A DNA stretch of 64,000 nt, taken from assembly GCA_944323845.1 (NCBI GenBank), contig CALUUA010000004.1:62001-126000 (forward strand), read 5' to 3'. The number at the start of each line of letters is the position of its first letter. Position 1 is the first letter of the stretch. This DNA is from an uncultured Bacteroidales bacterium. GTDB taxonomy: Bacteria > Bacteroidota > Bacteroidia > Bacteroidales > UBA932. The notes beneath the pieces are model-generated. The model was not told where the DNA came from. It searched no databases and saw only the letters and a list, made by a program, of their open reading frames with translations. This document shows, one piece after another, positions 35,813-43,552 of this stretch. The translations under genes and the position numbers were made by a program.

Positions 35813-35837
35813 CATGGTATGATTAAACGCCATTCTG

Positions 35838-36515
35838 ATGCAAGCTATCATTGAAGCCAGTGGTATAGAGAAGTCTTTCGGGAAACTGAAGGTGCTGAAA
35901 AGCATAGACTTGTCTGTCGCAGAATCCGAAGTGCTGTCCATAATGGGGGCGTCGGGAGCCGGCAAGTCGACGCTTCTGCAGATTCTCGGCACGCTTTCCA
36001 CTCCGGATTCCGGTTCGCTGGCCATTGCCGGCATAGATGTGCTGTCGCTTGACAGCAGGCTGTTGGCCGTGTTCAGGAATACGAAAGTCGGTTTCGTGTT
36101 CCAGTTCCATCATCTTCTTCCCGAGTTCACGGCTATGGAGAATATCATGATTCCAGCCCTCATCGCCGGGAAATCCATGAAGACGGCCAAGGCTGAGGCT
36201 GCATCTCTTCTGGAAGAGCTCGGCCTGTCGGACAGGTCAGGTCACAAGCCTTCCGAACTTTCCGGGGGAGAGCAGCAGAGAGTCGCCATCGCCCGCGCCC
36301 TTGTGAACCGTCCGGCCGTAGTTTTCGCCGACGAGCCGTCCGGAAATCTGGACAGTGTCACCAAAAAGGAACTGCACAGCCTCTTTTTCCGTCTGCGGGA
36401 TACTCACGGGCAGACCTTTGTCATAGTTACGCACGATCCGGATCTGGCCTCCATGTGCGACCGCAGTCTTTACATGCAGGACGGCCTTTTCGTGGAGAAT
36501 CCGCAGTCCAGATGA
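35838..36515 (+). CDS. lolD: ABC transporter ATP-binding protein, LolD-type
   Basis: This 225-residue ATPase has Walker [10 protein letters not shown] (37-45), the Q loop [16 protein letters not shown], signature [14 protein letters not shown], Walker [13 protein letters not shown] and the switch His in IVTHD. The Q-loop sequence followed by LLPEFTA matches LolD and FtsE-like members of the MacB family. With a LolCE membrane partner (not in this window) it would extract lipoproteins from the inner membrane. Its stop codon overlaps the start of trmN6 (ATGA), so they are translationally coupled. Confidence 0.85.
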   Translation: MQAIIEASGIEKSFGKLKVLKSIDLSVAESEVLSIMGASGAGKSTLLQILGTLSTPDSGSLAIAGIDVLSLDSRLLAVFRNTKVGFVFQFHHLLPEFTAMENIMIPALIAGKSMKTAKAEAASLLEELGLSDRSGHKPSELSGGEQQRVAIARALVNRPAVVFADEPSGNLDSVTKKELHSLFFRLRDTHGQTFVIVTHDPDLASMCDRSLYMQDGLFVENPQSR

Positions 36516-37237
36516 GTGTCTTCCGCTTTCGCCGTTTTACGGTAGAGAATAACGAATCCGCCATGAAGGTGAATACGGACGGGGTGCTTCTCGGTGCGCT
36601 GATGACGCTGCGCGCGGCGGACAGGAACTGTCTCGACGTGGGCACCGGCACGGGGACCGTCGCCTTGATGGCGGCGCAGCGTCTGTATGACGCCGGCGTC
36701 TCCGATGCAAGGATAACCGCAATAGACATCGACGGCCCTTCCGCGCGTGAGGCAGCCGCGAATTTTGCCGGCTCCCCGTGGCCGGACATGCTTGAAGCGA
36801 AGCATCTTCCGCTTTCCGGGCTCTCCGGTCCTGATGTGCCGGCAGCCTTCGACCACATCTTCTCCAATCCTCCGTACTATGACCTTTCTCTCCAGGCGCC
36901 GGACATGAGACGCAATGCCGCCCGGCACACCGATACATTGTCATACAGGGAACTGGCTGCTTTCGCCGCGGAACATCTTGCGTCAGACGGCATCCTGTCC
37001 ATGATTCTCCCTGCAGATTCGGAATTGTGGCTGCTGCGCCATGCCCGCATGTCCGGCCTGCACCCTTTCCGTATTGTCCGGATACGGACTACCGAAAGGA
37101 AAAGACCTTCACGGATAGTCGCGGAGTTTTCCCGTTCCAGACGTGAATGTCCCGAAGAATCCTTGCTGACGATTCATCAGGGTGATGGCTACAGCGCGGA
37201 CTATATTGCACTTACTGAAGAGTTCTATCTCAAATGA
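36512..37237 (+). CDS. trmN6: tRNA1(Val) A37 N6-methyltransferase-like protein
   Basis: The protein of about 241 residues is a class I methyltransferase. It shows the early KVNTDGVLLGA block typical of the TrmN6/YfiC family, the SAM-binding DVGTGTGTVALMAAQ and the catalytic NPPYYD motif of adenine-N6 methyltransferases. It probably methylates A37 of tRNA-Val. The frame opens at 36455, but ATG at 36512 overlaps the lolD stop in the common ATGA form and begins the conserved sequence. Confidence 0.88.
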   Translation: MSVFRFRRFTVENNESAMKVNTDGVLLGALMTLRAADRNCLDVGTGTGTVALMAAQRLYDAGVSDARITAIDIDGPSAREAAANFAGSPWPDMLEAKHLPLSGLSGPDVPAAFDHIFSNPPYYDLSLQAPDMRRNAARHTDTLSYRELAAFAAEHLASDGILSMILPADSELWLLRHARMSGLHPFRIVRIRTTERKRPSRIVAEFSRSRRECPEESLLTIHQGDGYSADYIALTEEFYLK

Positions 37238-37323
37238 ACTTGCGGCCGGCTCAGGAGGGGCTTTCTGCCTTGCGCTTTCATTACTGACGGGAACTTGCAG
37301 TGAGGTAATTCGGTAATTCTTGT

Positions 37324-37331
37324 TATCTTTG
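37324..37331 (+). promoter_or_regulatory. -7 box of lepA
   Basis: TATCTTTG is a perfect -7 box 67 bp before the lepA start codon. A TTG at 37295 is 26 bp upstream, longer than usual, so the -33 half is doubtful. Confidence 0.5.
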
Positions 37332-37398
37332 CAGGATATTGTCGTCCGGAGGCGGAGACTGCCGCATTGCCGGAGGCAGAAGAAAGAAAAGGAACCGT

Positions 37399-39186
37399 AT
37401 GAAGAATATCAGGAATTTCTGCATTATCGCGCATATCGACCACGGGAAGAGTACGCTTGCCGACAGGATGATCGAGATTACCAAGACTCTGGCCGCCAGG
37501 GATATGGAGGCACAGGTGCTGGATTCGATGGATCTGGAGAAAGAGAAAGGAATTACGATCAAGAGTCATGCGATTCAGATGGATTATGTGCATGGCGGCG
37601 AAAAGTATGTCCTGAACCTGATAGATACTCCGGGGCATGTGGATTTCTCCTACGAGGTGTCCCGCGCCATAGCATCCTGCGAAGGTGCGCTCTTGGTAGT
37701 GGATGCCACTCAGGGGATACAGGCGCAGACTATTTCCAACCTCTACCTCGCCATAGAGCACGATCTCGAAATCATACCGGTCCTTAACAAGATAGACGTG
37801 GATTCGGCCATGGTGGATGTGGTGACGGATCAGGTGGTGGACCTGCTCGGATGCTCTCCGGATGAGATTCTCTGCGCTTCCGGGAAGACGGGACAGGGCG
37901 TTCCGGAAATTCTGGATGCGATAGTGGAGCGGATTCCTGCTCCGAAAGGGGATCCGCAGGCGCCTCTCCAGGCTCTCATATTCGATTCCGTCTTCAATTC
38001 GTTCCGTGGAATAATAGCCTATTTCAAGGTGGTGAACGGTACTTTGAAGTCCGGCGACAAGGTGAAGTTTTTCAATACAGGGAAAATATACGATGCCGAT
38101 GAAGTGGGCGTACTGAAAATGAAGCTCGACCCTCGTGCTGAAATTCCGTGCGGAAGTGTAGGGTATATCATATCCGGCATCAAGACGGCGTCCGAAGTCA
38201 AGGTCGGGGATACCATCACTCATGTGGAAAATCCGTGCAGCGAGGCGATTGCGGGATTCGAGGAAGTGAAGCCCATGCTTTTCGCCGGAGTCTATCCCGT
38301 GGAAACGGACCAGTACGAGGAGCTCAGGTCCTCGCTGGAAAAGCTGCAGCTGAACGATGCTTCCCTGGTGTTCGAGCCGGAGTCTTCTCTGGCCCTCGGT
38401 TTCGGCTTCAGATGCGGTTTCCTCGGGCTTCTGCATCTGGAAATCATTCAGGAAAGGCTGTATCGGGAATTCAATATGGATGTCATCACGACAGTGCCGA
38501 ACGTTTCATATAAGGTCTATACTACCCAGGGGGAAGTGATTGATGTCCATAATCCTTCAGGACTGCCTGCCCCTACCCTCATCTCGAAAATCGAAGAGCC
38601 GTATATCAGGGCGCAGGTCATTTCCAAGTCCGAATTTTACGGACCTATCATGAAACTCTGTCTCGACAAGCGCGGCGTCCTCATAAACCAGCATTACATC
38701 ACTTCCGACAGGCTGGAGCTTACTTATGACATGCCTTTGTCGGAGATAGTCTTCGATTTCTATGACAAGCTGAAGTCGATATCGAAGGGCTATGCTTCCT
38801 TCGACTATCATCTGCAAGGCTTCAAGGAAGCGCGGCTGGTCAAACTGGATATCCTGCTGAACGGAGACCCGGCAGACGCCCTGTCGAGCCTGATACATGC
38901 CGACCACGCATATGAGTTCGGACGCAAGATATGCGAGAAGCTGAAGGAACTTATCCCGAGACAGCAGTTCGATGTGGCCATCCAGGCGGCCATCGGAGCC
39001 AAAATCATAGCGCGGGAGACGGTGAAGGCGGTAAGGAAGGACGTAACCGCGAAGTGCTATGGCGGCGACATATCCAGAAAACGCAAGCTCCTCGAAAAAC
39101 AGAAGCAGGGGAAAAAGCGTATGCGTCAGATAGGTACGGTGGAGGTGCCGCAAAGTGCTTTCATGGCCGTGCTGAAACTGGATTAG
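37399..39186 (+). CDS. lepA: Elongation factor 4 (LepA)
   Basis: The 595-residue GTPase begins [22 protein letters not shown]. The G motifs are intact: P loop [17 protein letters not shown]. The C-terminal LepA-specific domain includes [24 protein letters not shown]. It binds ribosomes and affects translocation under stress. The start at 37399 (and not the in-frame ATG at 37339) is chosen because conserved sequence begins there. It is a single-gene unit ended by the hairpin at 39259. Confidence 0.97.
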   Translation: MKNIRNFCIIAHIDHGKSTLADRMIEITKTLAARDMEAQVLDSMDLEKEKGITIKSHAIQMDYVHGGEKYVLNLIDTPGHVDFSYEVSRAIASCEGALLVVDATQGIQAQTISNLYLAIEHDLEIIPVLNKIDVDSAMVDVVTDQVVDLLGCSPDEILCASGKTGQGVPEILDAIVERIPAPKGDPQAPLQALIFDSVFNSFRGIIAYFKVVNGTLKSGDKVKFFNTGKIYDADEVGVLKMKLDPRAEIPCGSVGYIISGIKTASEVKVGDTITHVENPCSEAIAGFEEVKPMLFAGVYPVETDQYEELRSSLEKLQLNDASLVFEPESSLALGFGFRCGFLGLLHLEIIQERLYREFNMDVITTVPNVSYKVYTTQGEVIDVHNPSGLPAPTLISKIEEPYIRAQVISKSEFYGPIMKLCLDKRGVLINQHYITSDRLELTYDMPLSEIVFDFYDKLKSISKGYASFDYHLQGFKEARLVKLDILLNGDPADALSSLIHADHAYEFGRKICEKLKELIPRQQFDVAIQAAIGAKIIARETVKAVRKDVTAKCYGGDISRKRKLLEKQKQGKKRMRQIGTVEVPQSAFMAVLKLD

Positions 39187-39258
39187 CATCGTCGCAGGCG
39201 CGCTGCCGGCTTGTTTCCAGGACGAACGCTGCCCGGCGCCAGGACAGGCGGACAAAAC

Positions 39259-39288
39259 AAAACGGGTTGTCTCCCGACAACCCGTTTT
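39259..39288 (+). terminator. Terminator downstream of lepA
   Basis: A perfect 12-bp stem, AAAACGGGTTGT (39259-39270) and ACAACCCGTTTT (39277-39288), with loop CTCCCG. The 3' arm ends in TTTT. It lies 72 bp after the lepA stop. Confidence 0.85.
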
Positions 39289-39290
39289 AG

Positions 39291-39344
39291 TTCTGTGGAC
39301 ATGGGAACGATTGCACGCGTTCCCGATTCAATGTCTCCACAGAA
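39291..39344 (+). ncRNA. Candidate structured RNA before menA
   Basis: Directly after the lepA terminator is a second, longer irregular hairpin. TTCTGTGG/CCACAGAA (8 bp), ACAT/ATGT (4 bp) and GGGAACG/CGTTCCC (7 bp) stack with small bulges (CT and GATTCA) around an 8-nt loop, 19 pairs in total. It has no T run, so it is not a simple terminator. It could be part of the menA leader or a small RNA; no family is recognised. The rest of the gap to menA is AT-rich with TTGTT repeats. Confidence 0.4.
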
Positions 39345-39412
39345 AGAGACGAATAAGATTCTTAACCGGAAACAAAAGTCGCCTCTTTTTCAGGATACGA
39401 TGTTGTAATTTT

Positions 39413-39448
39413 TGTTGTTTTAGCTGTTGTTTTAGTTGTTGTAAGTTG
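39413..39448 (+). repeat. 12-bp tandem repeat just before menA
   Basis: TGTTGTTTTAGC, TGTTGTTTTAGT and TGTTGTAAGTTG follow one another (two near-identical copies and one degenerate). They end 8 bp before the menA ATG, so the repeat would lie in the translation initiation region. Confidence 0.55.
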
Positions 39449-39456
39449 TCTCAATC

Positions 39457-40368
39457 ATGAAGAGTGTCAAACCTTATATTACGGCCATGCGCCTGAGGAC
39501 GCTGCCGCAGTCGATGGCCGGAGTCTCTTTAGGTCTTTTCCTTGCCGCCGCTGATTATGTCATCAGTCCGTGGACGGCTTTCTTTACGCTGCTGACTGCG
39601 TTTTTCCTGCAGATATTGTCAAATACCGCCAATGAACTCGGGGATTTCATGAACGGGACAGACCGCAGGTCGGACAGGCAGGGCCCGGCATACACCCTCA
39701 CCCGGGGCCTGATATCTGAAAAGGAGTACCGTATCATGATGTGGATTTATGCCGCCCTTTCAGCGGCAAGCGGTCTGGCTATGGTCTGGTTTTCTTTCGG
39801 AACCTTCTTCAGCTACGGCGCCATCATCACCCTTTTCCTCGGGATCATGGCTCTGTCCGCGGCCATGAGATATACTCTCGGGAAGCATCCCTATGGATAC
39901 AAGGGGTACGGAGACCTGAATGTGTTCATATATTTCGGTCTGGTCTCTGTCCTCGGCTCCTATTTCGTAGCTGTACACACCATCCCGAGCTGGTTCCTGC
40001 TGCTGCCGGCAGTTTCGATAGGCTGCCTGAGTACGGCGGTGCTGAACGTGAACAATATCAGGGACATGAAGTCTGACGCGCTGACCAGAAAGACGATACC
40101 TGTCAGATTCGGCGAGAAAAAGGCGAAGATATATCATACAGTCCTTATCGTGACCGGATGGGCCGCCATGCTCGCGTATTCCGCCGTGCGCTTTTTCGAC
40201 TGGTGGCATTATCTTTTCGTGCTGACCCTGCCGCTTTTCGTCTTCCATCTGGTCAAAGTATGGAAACTCTCGGGCAAGGCTTTGGACCCGCAGCTTCCTT
40301 TTCTGGTCATCTCCACTTTCCTGTTCGCACTGCTGGCAGGATTCGGTTTCGTGGCCTTTCTTCTTTGA
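39457..40368 (+). CDS. menA: 1,4-dihydroxy-2-naphthoate polyprenyltransferase
   Basis: This 303-residue UbiA-family membrane enzyme has about eight helices. The first polyprenyl-diphosphate/Mg site appears as NTANELGDFMNGTD, and the second region NVNNIRDMKSD also carries Asp residues. It attaches the polyprenyl tail to dihydroxynaphthoate in menaquinone synthesis. Its tail-to-tail neighbour at 40410 encodes the next and final enzyme, MenG, and a polyprenyl synthase is at 52084. Confidence 0.93.
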   Translation: MKSVKPYITAMRLRTLPQSMAGVSLGLFLAAADYVISPWTAFFTLLTAFFLQILSNTANELGDFMNGTDRRSDRQGPAYTLTRGLISEKEYRIMMWIYAALSAASGLAMVWFSFGTFFSYGAIITLFLGIMALSAAMRYTLGKHPYGYKGYGDLNVFIYFGLVSVLGSYFVAVHTIPSWFLLLPAVSIGCLSTAVLNVNNIRDMKSDALTRKTIPVRFGEKKAKIYHTVLIVTGWAAMLAYSAVRFFDWWHYLFVLTLPLFVFHLVKVWKLSGKALDPQLPFLVISTFLFALLAGFGFVAFLL

Positions 40369-40409
40369 CCGACCGGAGGGAAATTATACGATGCGCTGGA
40401 AATCAGCGT

Positions 40410-41114
40410 CTATCTGATACCGGTGAACATCCTGCATATGCCGAAGGTCATGGCCGTGGCCCTGACGTCGGAAAAGCCTGCTTCGCGCATCATGCCCTTG
40501 AATTTTTCAGGAGCCGGAAATCCGAGTACGGAAGCCGGCAGGTATCTGTAGGCATCCTTGTCGCCGGAGACCAGTCCTCCTATGACAGGGAGCAGATGCA
40601 GGAAATACAGCTTGTAGGCTGCCAGCAGCACAGGATTGCCGGGAACGGAAAGCTCCAGAATCACGGCCTTGCCTCCCGGCCTGAGGATGCGGTACATTTC
40701 GGAAAGGCCCTTGTCTATATGCTCGAAATTCCTGATTCCGAACGCTATCGACACCCTGTCGAAACTGCCGTCAGGAAAATCCAGATGTTCGCAGTCTCCC
40801 GCTTCCAGACTTATCATATCGCACAGCCCTGCCGCCTCCACCTTCTTCCTTCCCCCGGCGAGCATTCCTTCTGAAATGTCAGCTCCGGTTATCCTGCTGC
40901 CCGGTACGGCGTCCCGGGCAATGGCCATGGCGAAGTCTCCGGTGCCGCAGGCCATGTCCAGAATCCTGAGCGGGGCACCGCTGCCGCCGACTATCTCCTT
41001 CACGGCCTTTTTTCTCCAGGATTTGTCCACATCCAGAGACAGTATATGGTTCAGCCTGTCGTAGTCGCCCGCGATACTGTCAAACATTTTGCGTACGTTC
41101 TCTTTCTTCGGCAT
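40410..41114 (-). CDS. menG: Demethylmenaquinone methyltransferase
   Basis: This 234-residue UbiE/MenG-family enzyme has MFDSIAGDYDRLNHILSLD near the N-terminus, the SAM-binding DMACGTGDFA, and the family signature IAFGIRNFEHIDKGL. It carries out the last step of menaquinone synthesis. It is the last gene of a leftward cluster with yidD and rnpA upstream, and convergent with menA; only 41 bp separate the two stops. Confidence 0.95.
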   Translation of the reverse strand: MPKKENVRKMFDSIAGDYDRLNHILSLDVDKSWRKKAVKEIVGGSGAPLRILDMACGTGDFAMAIARDAVPGSRITGADISEGMLAGGRKKVEAAGLCDMISLEAGDCEHLDFPDGSFDRVSIAFGIRNFEHIDKGLSEMYRILRPGGKAVILELSVPGNPVLLAAYKLYFLHLLPVIGGLVSGDKDAYRYLPASVLGFPAPEKFKGMMREAGFSDVRATAMTFGICRMFTGIR

Positions 41115-41157
41115 AGATTGGATATTGAATGTCTGTCTTTTGTCTGGTCCGGGTCAT

Positions 41158-41406
41158 TCAAGGCACGGGATCATATCCGCTTCCTCCCCACGGATTGCAG
41201 CGCAGGATTCTGCGGACGCTCAGATACAGCCCCTTGAAAGGCCCGTGTTTCCGGAAAGCCTCCAGTGCGTATTGCGAGCATGTCGGAGTGAACCTGCATG
41301 CGGGAGGTGTAAACGGAGATATGCACTTCCTGTAGAACATTATCAGGAATACGAAAGGAAATATCGCGATCTTTTTCAGTATTTCCTTAATTTTCTCCGG
41401 TTTCAT
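41158..41406 (-). CDS. yidD: Membrane protein insertion efficiency factor YidD
   Basis: The 82-residue protein has one amphipathic or membrane helix and the three-cysteine YidD signature: [24 protein letters not shown]. It assists YidC in membrane protein insertion. Its start overlaps the 3' end of rnpA by 20 bp, the usual rnpA-yidD arrangement. Confidence 0.96.
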   Translation of the reverse strand: MKPEKIKEILKKIAIFPFVFLIMFYRKCISPFTPPACRFTPTCSQYALEAFRKHGPFKGLYLSVRRILRCNPWGGSGYDPVP

Positions 41407-41767
41407 GGCTGATTTCGTTTAGTATCCGCCCGATCAGGGAGAATATCTCGCTGCTGTCCATTATTGTCTTTGCATTGTAGATGAACAGGATATCCATGCC
41501 TCTTCCTTCAGGAAGCAGATGCTTCTGCAGCCTGTAGCTTTCACGGATGCGCCTCTTCAGAAGGTTCCTTTTCACGGCCCGTTTGAACAGCTTTTTCGGG
41601 ACTGATACCATTATCCGGCTGAATGCAAGGCCGTTGTCTGCGCGCAGACAATATCTGATACCCTTTAATGAGCGGAATCTGCCTTGCGCAAGGAGAGTTT
41701 CGATGTCCTTCTTGCCGTGCAGCCTTTCCTCTTTAGGCAGGGAGTACGGATGTGCGGCGGATGTCAT
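41387..41767 (-). CDS. rnpA: Ribonuclease P protein component
   Basis: This 126-residue basic protein contains the RNase P signature [16 protein letters not shown] and the N-terminal [16 protein letters not shown]. It binds RNase P RNA for 5' maturation of tRNA. Its ATG overlaps the hemD stop (ATGA at 41767-41764), so it is coupled to hemD and not to rpmH, which is its usual partner in many other phyla. Confidence 0.95.
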   Translation of the reverse strand: MTSAAHPYSLPKEERLHGKKDIETLLAQGRFRSLKGIRYCLRADNGLAFSRIMVSVPKKLFKRAVKRNLLKRRIRESYRLQKHLLPEGRGMDILFIYNAKTIMDSSEIFSLIGRILNEISHETGEN

Positions 41768-42507
41768 TTATCCGACTTTTCCAGATACAGTTCTATCGCT
41801 TTGGCTACGGACGGTGCTGCCGACGTAGGTGCGGATATTTCGATGGAAAGTCCTTTGTCGGTCATGGCCTTGACCACCGACTTTCCGTAAGAGACGAATC
41901 TGATGCCTCCCTGGCTGAAATCGGGGAAGTTCTCGAAAAGGGATTTGACGTCTGAAGGGTTATACAGCACTATCATGTCATAATCCGGCAGAGCCAGGCT
42001 TTTCAGATCCCTTGATACAGGCTTGACGAATATTGCGCTGCTGAAATCGAAGCCCTGCTCTTCGAAGACTCTGGTTATGTCATTGTTTGCGGAATCTGAT
42101 GTAGCCACAAGGAACTTTTCTCCCTTGTGCTTGGTCCCTATCAGGGAGATCAGGGAAGACGCCGTCCCGTCGCCGAAGAATATTTTCCTTTTCCTGTAGA
42201 CGATGTGCTTCTGCAGGTACATGGCCACGGCTTCGGTGGTGCAGAAATATTTCATGGTCTCCGGAATCTTGACCCTGAGTTCGCTGCAAAGATGAAAAAA
42301 TGCGTCTATCGTGGATCTGGCTGAAAAGACTATGGCCGTATGGTCGAGAATGTTTATCCTCTGTGCCCTGAACTCTCTGGATGACAGAGGCTCAATCGAA
42401 AAAAAAGGGACAAAGTCAAACTTGACCCCATATTTCGCAGTTATCTCCGCGTACGGAGAATTCGCTTTCGGCGGCTGCTGTGAAATAAGAATATTCCTGA
42501 CGTTCAT
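41764..42507 (-). CDS. hemD: Uroporphyrinogen-III synthase
   Basis: This 247-residue two-lobed protein of the HemD family has NILISQQPP at the N-terminus, TAIVFSARSTIDAFFHLC, and C-terminal PDYDMIVLYNPSDVKSLFENF. HemD sequences are poorly conserved, but length, fold pattern and the neighbouring DUF4271 and rnpA genes agree with the Bacteroidales arrangement. It closes hydroxymethylbilane to uroporphyrinogen III for haem synthesis. The frame opens at 42621; ATG at 42507 is chosen because the promoter -7 box lies between. Confidence 0.85.
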   Translation of the reverse strand: MNVRNILISQQPPKANSPYAEITAKYGVKFDFVPFFSIEPLSSREFRAQRINILDHTAIVFSARSTIDAFFHLCSELRVKIPETMKYFCTTEAVAMYLQKHIVYRKRKIFFGDGTASSLISLIGTKHKGEKFLVATSDSANNDITRVFEEQGFDFSSAIFVKPVSRDLKSLALPDYDMIVLYNPSDVKSLFENFPDFSQGGIRFVSYGKSVVKAMTDKGLSIEISAPTSAAPSVAKAIELYLEKSDK

Positions 42508-42508
42508 G

Positions 42509-43132
42509 TTATAATAATACTGCCGGGAGCAACAATATCCCCGTAGGTAAAATTTCCAGGGCGCAAAGATACAAAATTGAAGATAAAAACGAGCAACAGT
42601 TGCTGAAAATTTGCAGCTCACGGAAAATGGCGAGGATATAGAATCCGAGCATGATATATAGGATCAGCGGCCGTGTCACGTCATCGGAAATATCTGAAAA
42701 CGAACAGATTCCTGCTGCGGCCAATATTATCGGCACCGTCAGGCAGCAAAAACTGCGGAATGTCTTCGTGCCGGCGTGGAAAAGCTTTTCGCCGCTTCCT
42801 GCCTTTCTGACGGTTTTGCGCATGACTGTCCGCAGGAGCCAGTACGCCGCCGTCACGGCGCATATGAATGCGAAATATGCGGAACCATCCATTCCTGCCG
42901 ACAGCTCCGGGCAGTAAAGGCGGTAGCGGGAAACGAGGGCGCAGAACGGGAGCGCGAGAAACGCTGCGAAAATATTCCGTTCCCTGGCTAATCTTACGCT
43001 GTTTTCTATGGTGAGACATTCTTTCCATCTGAGCAGGCAGCCGGGCAGCAGGGGAAGTATGTCGGATATTTTTCTGACGAGCAGAATGCCGATGATGACA
43101 GAGACTGCGGCTACTATGTCGATTATGTCCAT
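42509..43132 (-). CDS. DUF4271 membrane protein
   Basis: The protein of about 207 residues has five or six hydrophobic helices and Arg/Lys-rich loops. Its size, topology and position directly before hemD match the DUF4271 family of Bacteroidota; its function is unknown. ATG at 43132, directly after the stop of the SUI1-like gene, is preferred to the open frame start at 43249. The hemD promoter is inside its 3' end. Confidence 0.7.
   Translation of the reverse strand: MDIIDIVAAVSVIIGILLVRKISDILPLLPGCLLRWKECLTIENSVRLARERNIFAAFLALPFCALVSRYRLYCPELSAGMDGSAYFAFICAVTAAYWLLRTVMRKTVRKAGSGEKLFHAGTKTFRSFCCLTVPIILAAAGICSFSDISDDVTRPLILYIMLGFYILAIFRELQIFSNCCSFLSSILYLCALEILPTGILLLPAVLL
42564..42596 (-). 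promoter_or_regulatory. Internal promoter of hemD-rnpA-yidD
   Basis: On the minus strand TTG (42596-42594), 22 nt, then TATCTTTG (42571-42564). The promoter lies inside the end of the DUF4271 gene, 57 bp before the hemD start codon, so hemD can be expressed separately from its upstream genes. Confidence 0.6.
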
Positions 43133-43134
43133 TT

Positions 43135-43479
43135 TCAGTTGCCCCTTCTGGCCTTGTAGCCCATTTCCGTAAGCAGGGCTGTCACCTTTTCCCTGAAATC
43201 TCCCTGAATGGTGATTTCTCCGTTTTTCGCGCTGCCCCCGACGCCGCATTTCACTTTCAGCGTCTTTCCGAGAGCTGCCAGATCTTCATCCGTCCCGATG
43301 AATCCGGTTACGAGGGTCACCTGTTTTCCTCCGCGGTTCCGCCTGTCGATGGATACGATGAGCTTCTGCGAGGCGGGCGGGAGGGTTACGGCCTCCTCTG
43401 CGGTTTCTTCTTCATATTTGAAATCGGGATTGGTCGAATAGACCACCCCAAGTCTCCTTTTCCAGTCGTTGTCTGCCAT
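43135..43479 (-). CDS. SUI1/eIF1-like translation factor (YciH type)
   Basis: The protein of about 114 residues ends in a SUI1 domain: IDRRNRGGKQVTLVTGF, then LKVKCGVGGSAKNGEITIQGD. Bacterial members are related to eukaryotic eIF1 and are thought to affect start-codon selection. ATG at 43479 follows the promoter at 43496-43503; the longer frame to 43623 would run through that promoter. It is first in the leftward cluster to menG. Confidence 0.93.
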   Translation of the reverse strand: MADNDWKRRLGVVYSTNPDFKYEEETAEEAVTLPPASQKLIVSIDRRNRGGKQVTLVTGFIGTDEDLAALGKTLKVKCGVGGSAKNGEITIQGDFREKVTALLTEMGYKARRGN

Positions 43480-43495
43480 CGGTAGAAAATTTTTG

Positions 43496-43524
43496 CAAAG
43501 ATAGCCAATATGTTTGTATATTTG
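43496..43524. promoter_or_regulatory. Back-to-back -7 boxes of the SUI1-like and DUF2723 genes
   Basis: The minus strand carries TATCTTTG (43503-43496) and the plus strand TATATTTG (43517-43524); only 13 bp separate the two boxes. Each polymerase would cover the other's start region, so the two promoters should exclude each other. Confidence 0.65.
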
Positions 43525-43552
43525 CCAGATTGAACAGAAAAGATACTGATAC

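Noticed and set aside
37339-37398. Upstream start for lepA at 37339
   Set aside because: The extra 20 residues are not LepA-like, and the conserved N-terminus starts at 37399.
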